Source: Nitrospira sp. UBA6909 (GTDB lineage Bacteria > Nitrospirota > Nitrospiria > Nitrospirales > Nitrospiraceae). Taken from it: a stretch of 8,486 nucleotides of DNA. The stretch is taken from the NCBI GenBank assembly GCA_002451055.1, contig DKBD01000091.1, positions 6,646-15,131 of the forward strand, given 5' to 3'. The notes below the pieces were generated by a model. That model ran no database searches. It was given only the letters and a program-made list of their open reading frames with translations, and was not told where the DNA came from. The position numbers were made by a program, and so were the translations under genes. How positions within the stretch are numbered: the first letter of the stretch is position 1; the number at the start of each line of letters is the position of its first letter. Positions 1 through 5,465 of this stretch are shown one piece after another.

Positions 1-708
1 GGTGGGGATGCCGTACTCGCCGACTTTCTTGGCGGCGCGGATTTTTGTGGCCATTCCTCCGGTGCCTTCGAAGGTGCTGGAGGCTCCGGCCCGGCGTTCG
101 ACGTCTTCGGTAATATCGGGAATGAGGGCAATCAGCGCAGCGGCTGGATTCTTCCGCGGATCTTCCGTGTAGAGCCCATCGACATCCGACAGAATGACCA
201 GCAAGTCCGCATCGACCAGATGGGCCACCTCGCTCGCGAGGGTGTCGTTGTCGCCGACCCGGATTTCCTCTACGGCTACGGTGTCGTTCTCGTTGATGAT
301 CGGGAGGACTCCGAATCCGATCAGCGCCGCAAGGGTGTAGCGCGCGTTTAAGAACCGACGGCGATCCGCGAGATCTTGATGCGTGAGGAGAATTTGAGCG
401 ACCTGAATGCCATTCCGCTCGAATGCCTTTTCATAGGCCCATATGAGCCGGCTTTGCCCGACGGCCGCGGCGGCCTGCTTGACCGGCAGGTTCTTCGGGT
501 ACTCCTTGAGCTGCAATTTTCTGATGCCGGACACAATAGCGCCCGAAGACACGACCAGCACTTCCCGTCCGCCTGCGCGGAGCATGGCGATCTCATCAGC
601 CAGGCGGTCGATTTGATCGGGACGCAATCCTGTGGCACGGGAGGCGATCAGACTGCTGCCGATCTTGACGACGATGCGTTTGGCGCGCGCTAAGATTTCG
701 TCTCGCAT
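1..708 (-). CDS. proB: Glutamate 5-kinase, N-terminal 236 residues (C-terminus outside window)
   Basis: ATP-dependent phosphorylation of L-glutamate to glutamyl-5-phosphate, the first and normally proline-inhibited step of proline synthesis, in the cytoplasm. The translated amino-acid-kinase fold is clear: VVKIGSSL at residues 13-20, SSGAI at 54-58, INENDTV at 138-144 (substrate side), GDNDTLAS at 152-159, SDVDGLY at 174-180 and GTGGMATK at 215-222, whose lysine matches the conserved nucleotide-binding lysine of the family. The reading frame runs off position 1 at about two thirds of the usual length, so a C-terminal PUA domain cannot be checked. The ATG at 706-708 lies inside the end of obgE, a 19-bp overlap, without a strong Shine-Dalgarno, so translational coupling to obgE is likely. 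It is probably the fourth gene of the rplU-rpmA-obgE transcript. The family assignment is firm and the start is fairly secure. Confidence 0.95.
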   Translation of the reverse strand, partial: MRDEILARAKRIVVKIGSSLIASRATGLRPDQIDRLADEIAMLRAGGREVLVVSSGAIVSGIRKLQLKEYPKNLPVKQAAAAVGQSRLIWAYEKAFERNGIQVAQILLTHQDLADRRRFLNARYTLAALIGFGVLPIINENDTVAVEEIRVGDNDTLASEVAHLVDADLLVILSDVDGLYTEDPRKNPAAALIALIPDITEDVERRAGASSTFEGTGGMATKIRAAKKVGEYGIPT

Positions 709-1715
709 GGCGTGTTTCTGATGCTGTCCACCTGCTTGCCGACGAAGGCGATCAGGTCGTCGAGGCCTTCCCTGGTCGCGGACGATACGGGAAAACACCT
801 GTATTTGTGTCGACGGCAGTAGGCTTGAAGCTGCGCGAGCCGGTCGCACGCTCCGCTGATATCGATCTTTGTGGCGACGACGGCGAACGGGCGGTCGTTC
901 AGTGCGTCGTCATAAGCCTCCAACTCTTTCCGCATGACCTCGAAGCTGACAACCGGCTCTTCAGGCGCCCACTCCGAGACATCGATCAGGTGGAGCAAGA
1001 AGGCCGTACGTTCGATATGCCGAAGAAATTGAAACCCCAGTCCCTTTCCGTGATGAGCGCCCTCGATAAGGCCCGGAATGTCGGCGACGACGAAATGGCG
1101 GTCCGACCCCCAGCGCACGACGCCGAGATGAGGGGTCAGTGTGGTAAACGGGTAATCGGCGATCTTCGGCCGGGCCGACGAAATTGCTGCAATGAGTGTC
1201 GATTTTCCCGCGTTTGGGAAACCGACCAGACCGACGTCGGCGAGCAGTTTGAGCTCAAGCCGCAGCGTTCGCTCTTCTCCGTCGGTTCCCAGGGTGCATC
1301 GTGTCGGTGTCCGATTGGTGGAGGTGGCGAAGTTGCTGTTGCCTCGCCCGCCGCGGCCGCCCCGCGCAATGACAACCGTTTCCCCGTCGGCGACCAGATC
1401 GGCCAGCATGTCGCCGGTGGCGTCATCGTAGACGACGGTCCCGACCGGGAGCGTGACGACGACGTCCGCTCCTGTGCGTCCGGTGCAATTGGAGCCGCCG
1501 CCGGGCTTTCCGCTTTCAGCCTGATAATGCTTCTGATAGCGGAAATCGAGGAGGGTCGTGAGCCGGTGAGAAGCCGTCACGATGACGTTGCCGCCGTGTC
1601 CTCCGTCTCCTCCATCGGGTCCTCCACGGGGCACGAACATTTCCCGTCGGAAACTGCAGATACCGTCTCCCCCACGACCGGCTCTGACCGTGATCTGCGC
1701 TTCATCGATGAACAT
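690..1715 (-). CDS. obgE: Obg-family GTPase (ribosome assembly and stress GTPase)
   Basis: Large-ribosomal-subunit assembly GTPase that in studied bacteria also links to the ppGpp stress response. The 341-residue product has the glycine-rich Obg fold at about residues 1-158 (starting MFIDEAQITVRAGRGGDG). The G domain follows: Walker A GFPNAGKST at 165-173, switch I with TT at 191-192, switch II DIPGLIEGA at 212-220, a G4 motif reading TKID (282-285) in place of the usual NKxD, and G5 SSAT at 311-314. It ends soon after the G domain, so the extra C-terminal domain of longer homologues (about 390-430 residues in E. coli and B. subtilis) is absent. The start at 1713-1715 gives the canonical N-terminus but has no clear Shine-Dalgarno. 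A 129-nt spacer separates it from rpmA, and its end overlaps proB by 19 bp. Encoding Obg beside L21 and L27 is a widely conserved arrangement. Confidence 0.98.
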   Translation of the reverse strand: MFIDEAQITVRAGRGGDGICSFRREMFVPRGGPDGGDGGHGGNVIVTASHRLTTLLDFRYQKHYQAESGKPGGGSNCTGRTGADVVVTLPVGTVVYDDATGDMLADLVADGETVVIARGGRGGRGNSNFATSTNRTPTRCTLGTDGEERTLRLELKLLADVGLVGFPNAGKSTLIAAISSARPKIADYPFTTLTPHLGVVRWGSDRHFVVADIPGLIEGAHHGKGLGFQFLRHIERTAFLLHLIDVSEWAPEEPVVSFEVMRKELEAYDDALNDRPFAVVATKIDISGACDRLAQLQAYCRRHKYRCFPVSSATREGLDDLIAFVGKQVDSIRNTPCETKS

Positions 1716-1844
1716 AATCTAGTTGGATAAGAGGCTCAAGAAAACAGGGGCTGGCCGATCCGGAGCATACCGGACCCACCTTTCCTGAAGAAGGGGAGAA
1801 TCCCACCCTGCTCCGTCTGTCGACCTGAGCGAGTGGGAGGGGAG

Positions 1845-2108
1845 TCAGGATTTGGCGGGAATGGGGTACACGCTGACTTTCCGTCTGGCGCGCCCGCCTT
1901 CAAACTTCACTGTGCCGGTCACCCGCGCAAACAACGTATGATCCCGTCCGAGATCGACATTGAAGCCGGGAAAGAACTTCGTGCCGCGCTGGCGGACGAT
2001 GATGCTGCCTGCCGTGACGGTTTCGCCACCATAGGCTTTCACCCCCAAATATTGGGGATTGCTGTCCCGGCCGTTACGTGATGACCCGCCGCCTTTGTTT
2101 GTTGCCAT
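1845..2108 (-). CDS. rpmA: 50S ribosomal protein L27
   Basis: Bacterial large-subunit protein whose flexible N-terminal arm reaches the peptidyl-transferase centre. The 87-residue product is close to the usual 85 or so and opens [20 protein letters not shown], the standard L27 signature, followed by LGVKAYGGE and the basic beta-barrel core with GTKFFPG. The N-terminus is the direct ATNKGG form, without the cleaved extension found in Firmicutes and relatives. An AAGGA Shine-Dalgarno sits at 2115-2119, six bases ahead of the ATG at 2106-2108. It lies 21 bp after rplU in the same orientation and is expected to be cotranscribed from the rplU promoter. The next gene, obgE, begins 129 bp downstream. 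Confidence 0.98.
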   Translation of the reverse strand: MATNKGGGSSRNGRDSNPQYLGVKAYGGETVTAGSIIVRQRGTKFFPGFNVDLGRDHTLFARVTGTVKFEGGRARRKVSVYPIPAKS

Positions 2109-2129
2109 GGGGTGTCCTTTTTCTGCCTG

Positions 2130-2444
2130 CTATGCCGTCGCAATGCCTGTCACAAGGAGCTTGGTAAAGCTCTGCCTGTGCCCGCGCGTTCGGCGATAGT
2201 TTTTTCGGCGTTTCTTCTTGAACACGATAATGGATCTGGTGCGGCCCTGCCGCACGATCTCGGCCGTGACCTTCGCGCCCTGTACGAGCGGTTGTCCGAT
2301 GACCAGGCCGGCATCGCCATGAAGCAAACGCACCTGATCCAATTCAACCACGGCACCGACATCGCCGGGCAACTTTTCGACCTGGATCGTGGACCCGGCT
2401 TCAACTCGATACTGTTTTCCACCTGTTTCTATGATTGCGTACAT
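2130..2444 (-). CDS. rplU: 50S ribosomal protein L21
   Basis: Large-subunit protein that binds 23S rRNA. The 104-residue product matches the usual length of about 103 and has the typical opening [18 protein letters not shown]. The conserved [20 protein letters not shown] stretch (about residues 72-91) is the basic L21 signature. It is the first gene of the minus-strand ribosomal operon. An AGGGAG Shine-Dalgarno at 2454-2459 lies nine bases before the ATG at 2442-2444. The leader predicted from the promoter at 2473-2501 is only about 20 nt, too short for the structured autoregulatory leaders described for L21 operons in some Firmicutes. rpmA follows after 21 bp. Confidence 0.98.
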   Translation of the reverse strand: MYAIIETGGKQYRVEAGSTIQVEKLPGDVGAVVELDQVRLLHGDAGLVIGQPLVQGAKVTAEIVRQGRTRSIIVFKKKRRKNYRRTRGHRQSFTKLLVTGIATA

Positions 2445-2472
2445 ATCTCTTTTCTCCCTAAGGGACCGAAAT

Positions 2473-2501
2473 ATCTAACATACGATTTTATAAAGTGTCA
2501 A
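2473..2501 (-). promoter_or_regulatory. Sigma70-type promoter of the rplU-rpmA-obgE-proB operon
   Basis: On the minus strand a perfect TTGACA (-35, positions 2496-2501) is followed by a 17-bp AT-rich spacer and TTAGAT (-10, positions 2473-2478). The predicted transcript start is near 2466, giving a leader of about 22 nt before rplU with AGGGAG as ribosome-binding site. Both match to the consensus and placement ahead of a ribosomal protein operon support a strong housekeeping promoter. The call is from sequence inspection only. Confidence 0.8.
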
Positions 2502-2609
2502 GAGAACGGCTCTTCTTTCTGGTCCGCCGCGCTCGAATAAATGAGCGAGGTCGACTCGAATTTCCCCCCACTTCTGGAGGGCTAGGAGAAGAGGGGGTGA
2601 GGAAGTATC

Positions 2610-2638
2610 TTGGCATCATGCCGTGAACACTGTCTAGG
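2610..2638 (+). promoter_or_regulatory. Weak candidate promoter of the PilZ gene, with a palindrome over the -35
   Basis: TTGGCA at 2610-2615 and TCTAGG at 2633-2638 are separated by 17 bp, upstream of the PilZ gene. The -35 differs from the consensus at one base, but the -10 matches at only three of six, so this is tentative. A perfect 5-1-5 palindrome, GGCATCATGCC at 2612-2622, overlaps the -35 and could be a regulator site. The leader would be about 30 nt. Confidence 0.25.
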
Positions 2639-2662
2639 GGCTGGGTTTGTCGATTTTTCGAA

Positions 2663-2670
2663 AGGGAGGA
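2663..2670 (+). promoter_or_regulatory. Ribosome-binding site that fixes the PilZ gene start
   Basis: AGGGAGGA lies three bases before the ATG at 2674. The same frame also offers an upstream TTG at 2647, but the Shine-Dalgarno would then be inside the coding region and nothing comparable precedes the TTG. The ATG is therefore chosen. Confidence 0.8.
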
Positions 2671-2673
2671 ACC

Positions 2674-3018
2674 ATGCCTTCAACCCGATTTGTCATTCGC
2701 ACCTATCATCGGACTCCAGTCCGCTGCGAGATGTATTACATGGGCGAGGAGTTTCTTGGCAAGGGGACCGTCATAAATTTATCTCGCAATGGGTTTCGGG
2801 TACTCGGCGATTACCAAGTGCTGCCGGGAATGGAACTCGCCGTGCGGCTATCCCTTCCCGACGAGGAAGGTGGTCCGATTGAAATTCGGCGGGCCGTAGT
2901 TCGCTGGGTTCGCGGGCTGTTGTTTGGAGCCAAAATGGAGATGCTCAAACTGGACGACAAGGATCGGATCGGAACATTCTTGAGCGCTCGCCTGCGCAGT
3001 CATTGCGCCTTGCGATAA
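2674..3018 (+). CDS. Stand-alone PilZ-domain protein, probable cyclic-di-GMP receptor
   Basis: The 114-residue cytoplasmic product consists of essentially one PilZ domain. Both cyclic-di-GMP-binding elements are visible: an RxxxR motif at R13-R17 (sequence RTPVR) and an N-x-S-x-x-G motif at residues 35-40 (NLSRNG), the accepted variant of D/N-x-S-x-x-G. The later LFGAKM (about 83-88) corresponds to the strand that closes the PilZ beta-barrel. There is no signal peptide, transmembrane segment or fused output domain, so it must act through a partner or as an adaptor. The start at 2674 is set by a strong Shine-Dalgarno. The gene is divergent from the ribosomal operon and followed by ilvE, which has its own promoter, so it appears monocistronic. 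Family and ligand class are well supported by the motifs. The process controlled (motility, polysaccharide, attachment or other) cannot be read from the neighbours. Confidence 0.85.
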   Translation: MPSTRFVIRTYHRTPVRCEMYYMGEEFLGKGTVINLSRNGFRVLGDYQVLPGMELAVRLSLPDEEGGPIEIRRAVVRWVRGLLFGAKMEMLKLDDKDRIGTFLSARLRSHCALR

Positions 3019-3039
3019 TCGTTTTCCTGCCGACATGAG

Positions 3040-3068
3040 CCCGGATGGCTGCGACGCCGCGAGCCGGG
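3040..3068 (+). terminator. GC-rich stem-loop after the PilZ gene, possible weak terminator
   Basis: CCCGG (3040-3044) pairs with CCGGG (3064-3068), and an inner GGC/GCC can also pair. The hairpin is followed by ATATTTGCTTGCTT, which is T-rich but interrupted. It sits 21 bp after the PilZ stop and just ahead of the ilvE -35. The stem is short and imperfect, so the call is weak. Confidence 0.25.
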
Positions 3069-3080
3069 ATATTTGCTTGC

Positions 3081-3109
3081 TTGACCCTTGTCCAGCCCCA
3101 CGCTATAGT
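3081..3109 (+). promoter_or_regulatory. Sigma70-type promoter of ilvE
   Basis: TTGACC at 3081-3086 and TATAGT at 3104-3109 are spaced by exactly 17 bp. Each differs from consensus at one position. The start of transcription would be near 3116, giving a leader of about 50 nt. I see no leader peptide rich in branched-chain codons and no attenuator hairpin in that short leader. Confidence 0.7.
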
Positions 3110-3150
3110 TTGCGCGTATTGAACGGAAGTTTCTTGGCTGCCGTGATGCG

Positions 3151-3156
3151 AAGGAG
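3151..3156 (+). promoter_or_regulatory. Ribosome-binding site that fixes the ilvE start
   Basis: AAGGAG ends nine bases before the ATG at 3166. It directly abuts an in-frame TTG at 3157, too close to serve that codon, so the ATG is preferred. Confidence 0.75.
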
Positions 3157-3165
3157 TTGTGTTCC

Positions 3166-4080
3166 ATGCTCGAACCGGTCGAAAAAATCTGGATGGACGG
3201 CAAGTTTGTGGCGTGGGCTGATGCCAATGTCCATATCCTGACTCACTCGCTCCATTACGGTTTGGCGGCATTTGAAGGCATTCGCTGCTATAAGGGTACA
3301 TCCGGATCCGCCATCTTCAGGCTTCAAGAACATGTCGATCGGCTGTTTGACTCCGCTCACATCGGCATGATGGTGATGCCCTACGATAAAAAGCAGATCG
3401 CTGACGCGATCGTCGAAACCGTCCGTGTCAATCGGTTAGATGCCTGTTATATCCGCCCGCTCGTCTATATCGGGTATGGGGCGATGGGGGTGCATCCCGG
3501 CGATAACCCGATCCGTGTTGCCATCGCGGCATGGAAGTGGGGCGCGTATTTGGGCGATGACGCCTTGGTGAACGGCATGCGAGCCTGCGTCTCTTCATTT
3601 ACCCGGCATCATGTCAATGTGTCGATGACGAAAGGTAAGATTTCCGGGTACTATGTGAACTCGATCATGGCCAAGCGCGAAGCCAAGATTGCCGGATACG
3701 ACGAGGCCATTTTGCTCGATGCCGAAGGGTATGTCTCCGAAGGGACGGGAGAGAACGTGTTCATCGTTCGTCGGGGAAAGTTGAAAACGACGCCGCTCAC
3801 GTCGATTCTTGAAGGCATTACGAGAAACTCCGTGATTGAACTCGCCCAGGAACGAAAGCTGGCCGTGGAGGAGGAGCGGTTCACGCGGGATGAAATGTAT
3901 GTCGCTGATGAAGTCTTTGTCACCGGAACCGCGGCCGAATTGACCCCTGTTCGGGAAATCGACAATCGCCGGATCGGAAACGGCAAGCCCGGACCGATTA
4001 CCCTTGCGCTCCAGAACGCCTTCTTTTCAATCGTACGAGGAGAAGATCCCGCGCATGAATCTTGGCTCACCCGCGTCTGA
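3166..4080 (+). CDS. ilvE: Branched-chain amino acid aminotransferase (class IV PLP enzyme)
   Basis: Transfers the amino group between glutamate and the 2-oxo acids of valine, leucine and isoleucine, the last synthetic step, in the cytoplasm. The 304-residue product has the usual length. Visible landmarks are YGLAAFEGIRCYKG near residues 32-45, the Schiff-base lysine in KISGYYVNS (about K158, aligning with K160 of the E. coli enzyme), the EGTGEN stretch near 192-197 whose glutamate contacts the PLP ring nitrogen, LEGITRNSV in the phosphate-binding region, and GTAAELTPV near 254-262. This pattern is that of IlvE rather than of the related D-amino-acid aminotransferase or aminodeoxychorismate lyase. 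It has its own promoter and a good ribosome-binding site, with no other branched-chain pathway gene beside it. It converges on the gap-pgk-tpiA-secG operon. Substrate range cannot be proved from the sequence. Confidence 0.95.
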   Translation: MLEPVEKIWMDGKFVAWADANVHILTHSLHYGLAAFEGIRCYKGTSGSAIFRLQEHVDRLFDSAHIGMMVMPYDKKQIADAIVETVRVNRLDACYIRPLVYIGYGAMGVHPGDNPIRVAIAAWKWGAYLGDDALVNGMRACVSSFTRHHVNVSMTKGKISGYYVNSIMAKREAKIAGYDEAILLDAEGYVSEGTGENVFIVRRGKLKTTPLTSILEGITRNSVIELAQERKLAVEEERFTRDEMYVADEVFVTGTAAELTPVREIDNRRIGNGKPGPITLALQNAFFSIVRGEDPAHESWLTRV

Positions 4081-4111
4081 GGGAAAAGAACTCAGAGGTG
4101 ATGGCCCAGCG

Positions 4112-4142
4112 CACGTAATCGGCTGAGCGCAGGTCTTACGTG
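4112..4142. repeat. Perfect 7-bp inverted repeat in the ilvE/secG convergent gap
   Basis: CACGTAA (4112-4118) and TTACGTG (4136-4142) are exact reverse complements around a 17-nt loop that itself contains CTG-AGCG-CAG. It lies 31 bp after the ilvE stop. No T-run follows on either strand, so it is not a canonical intrinsic terminator. It may be a transcript 3'-end structure or a protein-binding site. Confidence 0.45.
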
Positions 4143-4229
4143 ACTTGGTCTGCTCCCCTGCCAGTACCCCATGCGCCACAGGTTCTTTCGCCCAATCGGT
4201 GCTTCGGGGGGGGCAAGTATTCCAGCGAT

Positions 4230-4258
4230 CGTGCGGCGAGCAGGCATGCGCCAACACG
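4230..4258 (-). other. Stem-loop just after secG, mRNA 3'-end candidate
   Basis: Read on the minus strand, CGTG-(T bulge)-TGGCG pairs with CGCCG-CACG around a ten-base loop. That gives nine pairs, including one T-G wobble, and the stem begins three bases after the secG stop. The sequence that follows (ATCGCTGG) has no T-run, so this is not a classic Rho-independent terminator. It could mark or protect the 3' end of the gap-pgk-tpiA-secG message. No gene or recognisable RNA was found in the rest of 4081-4261. Confidence 0.35.
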
Positions 4259-4261
4259 CAG

Positions 4262-4642
4262 TTAGTTGTCTGCTGGAGCGGCTTCGTTGGTGGATGGCGT
4301 GGATTCCGTTGCGGGTTGCGCCGATGTCTCCGGAGCGGCCGTGGCTGCCGGAGCTTCCGGAGCGGCTGTTTCGGTTTTCTTGTTCAGATCGATAACGGTC
4401 GACGCAAGGTTTCGTTCTTTGGCTAAAATCGCTAGGGTGAGCGAGGTCAGCATGAACACCGCAGCCACTGTGACGGTCAGTTTGCTGAGGAAATTGGCCG
4501 GGCCTCGGCTGCCGAAGACGGTTTGGCTTGATCCGCCGAACGCGGCACCGATCTCCGCTCCCTTGCCGGACTGGAGAAGGATGGCTCCGATCATGAGGAA
4601 ACAGATAAACACGTGAAGGATAACGATTAATGTATAGAGCAT
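4262..4642 (-). CDS. secG: Preprotein translocase subunit SecG with a long Ala/Pro/Thr-rich tail
   Basis: Small inner-membrane subunit of the SecYEG export channel, which aids SecA-driven translocation. The 126-residue product has two hydrophobic segments, about residues 3-23 and 55-74. They flank the conserved cytoplasmic loop with LLQSGKGAEIGAAFGGSSQ (22-40) and VFGSRGP (42-48), the family signature. After the second helix comes a low-complexity tail (about 87-126) rich in Ala, Pro, Thr and Glu, longer than in short SecG proteins such as that of B. subtilis (76 residues). Its ATG directly follows the tpiA stop (TAG then ATG, no gap), which indicates translational coupling. It is the last gene of the gap-pgk-tpiA-secG unit, and tpiA-secG adjacency is common in bacteria. 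A stem-loop follows its stop. Confidence 0.95.
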   Translation of the reverse strand: MLYTLIVILHVFICFLMIGAILLQSGKGAEIGAAFGGSSQTVFGSRGPANFLSKLTVTVAAVFMLTSLTLAILAKERNLASTVIDLNKKTETAAPEAPAATAAPETSAQPATESTPSTNEAAPADN

Positions 4643-5431
4643 CTATCCACAGGCTCCAATCGATTCGGCAAAGGTGGTGATTCTAGCAAAAGATTCGACT
4701 TGTAGGCAAGCCCCGCCGATCAATGCGCCGTCGATCTGGTCCGACTGCAATAAAGCATCGATGTTCTGAGGCGTCACGCTGCCCCCATACAAAATCCTTG
4801 TTGCGTTTGCGATTTCTGCGGACCATGTATCGGAGAGAAATGTCCGTATTGTCCTGTGAGCCGCGATAGCTTGTTCCGTCGTGGCCGCTTTTCCTGTGCC
4901 AATAGCCCATACCGGTTCATAGGCGATTGTGATGGCAGCCATGGCCTGAAGGGAAAGGTCTGCCAAGCCTCCTTTCAGTTGTTGCCGAAGCACGTCGTCC
5001 GTCTGTCCACGCTCCCGCTGGGATAACGATTCTCCGATGCACAGAATCGGCTTGAGATCGTGAGCAAGGGCCGCGCGGATTTTTTTCCGAATCCCCTCAT
5101 CCTGCTCGCCGAACAGCGTGCGCCGTTCCGAGTGGCCGATGATGACGTAGCGGCAGCCGAGATCGCTGAGCATGGGGGCCGAAATCTCACCCGTGTAGGC
5201 CCCGTGGCTTTCCCAAAATACGTTTTGCGCGCCGAGCTGAATGGAAGACGAGGGGCCGAGCGCCGCGCGGACCGATTCCAATGCGGTGAAGGGGGGGGCG
5301 ACCACGATGTCGATCGCCGGTGCTGCGGGAAGCCTGGGTGCAATCTCGCGAATGAAGACCGCCGCTTCAGATGCGGTCTTGTTCATTTTCCAATTGCCGA
5401 CGATGAGGATTCTACGCACCACGTTGCCCAT
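4643..5431 (-). CDS. tpiA: Triosephosphate isomerase
   Basis: Interconverts dihydroxyacetone phosphate and glyceraldehyde 3-phosphate in glycolysis and gluconeogenesis. The 262-residue product has all the catalytic landmarks of the TIM barrel: NWKMN with K15, the catalytic histidine H100 in IIGHSERR, the catalytic base E172 in AYEPVWAIGTG with the mobile loop GTGK (178-181), and YGGSV (215-219) plus IGGACL (238-243) for phosphate binding. The open frame extends upstream to 5605, but that stretch lies inside pgk and encodes nothing conserved. The ATG at 5429-5431 puts NWKMN at the usual distance from the N-terminus. The Shine-Dalgarno is weak (GAGAG). The gene lies 34 bp after pgk and abuts secG. 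A run of eight C on the coding strand (5291-5298) encodes part of VVAPPFTA and is the only oddity. Confidence 0.97.
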   Translation of the reverse strand: MGNVVRRILIVGNWKMNKTASEAAVFIREIAPRLPAAPAIDIVVAPPFTALESVRAALGPSSSIQLGAQNVFWESHGAYTGEISAPMLSDLGCRYVIIGHSERRTLFGEQDEGIRKKIRAALAHDLKPILCIGESLSQRERGQTDDVLRQQLKGGLADLSLQAMAAITIAYEPVWAIGTGKAATTEQAIAAHRTIRTFLSDTWSAEIANATRILYGGSVTPQNIDALLQSDQIDGALIGGACLQVESFARITTFAESIGACG

Positions 5432-5465
5432 TGGACTGGTCTCTCTGGAACGTGAGGAAAGACGG

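Noticed and set aside
807..1730. Long plus-strand open frame (307 codons) opposite obgE
   Set aside because: It lies wholly over the conserved Obg sequence, has no recognisable domain, and reads as low-complexity product of GC-biased codons on the other strand.
2524..2546. CGCTC/GAGCG inverted repeat upstream of the rplU promoter
   Set aside because: Only five pairs around an eight-base AT-rich loop, with no T-run. Such stems are common by chance in this composition.
2647..2673. TTG start nine codons upstream for the PilZ gene
   Set aside because: The strong Shine-Dalgarno at 2663-2670 would be inside the coding region, and it is well placed for the ATG at 2674.
4145..4190. Minus-strand stretch with GGGGAGCAGACC, faintly like the signal-recognition-particle RNA apical motif
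   Set aside because: The stem that should close the GGAA-type tetraloop does not pair and the flanking helices are missing, so the likeness is only a short string.
4081..4261. Possible tRNA gene after secG, as seen in some bacteria
   Set aside because: Neither strand shows a GGTTCGA-type T-arm, an anticodon stem or an acceptor stem.
4145..4426. Plus-strand open frame spanning the ilvE/secG gap and overlapping secG
   Set aside because: Most of it is antisense to the conserved SecG tail. The protein is Cys/Gly/Arg-rich without motifs and has no ribosome-binding site.
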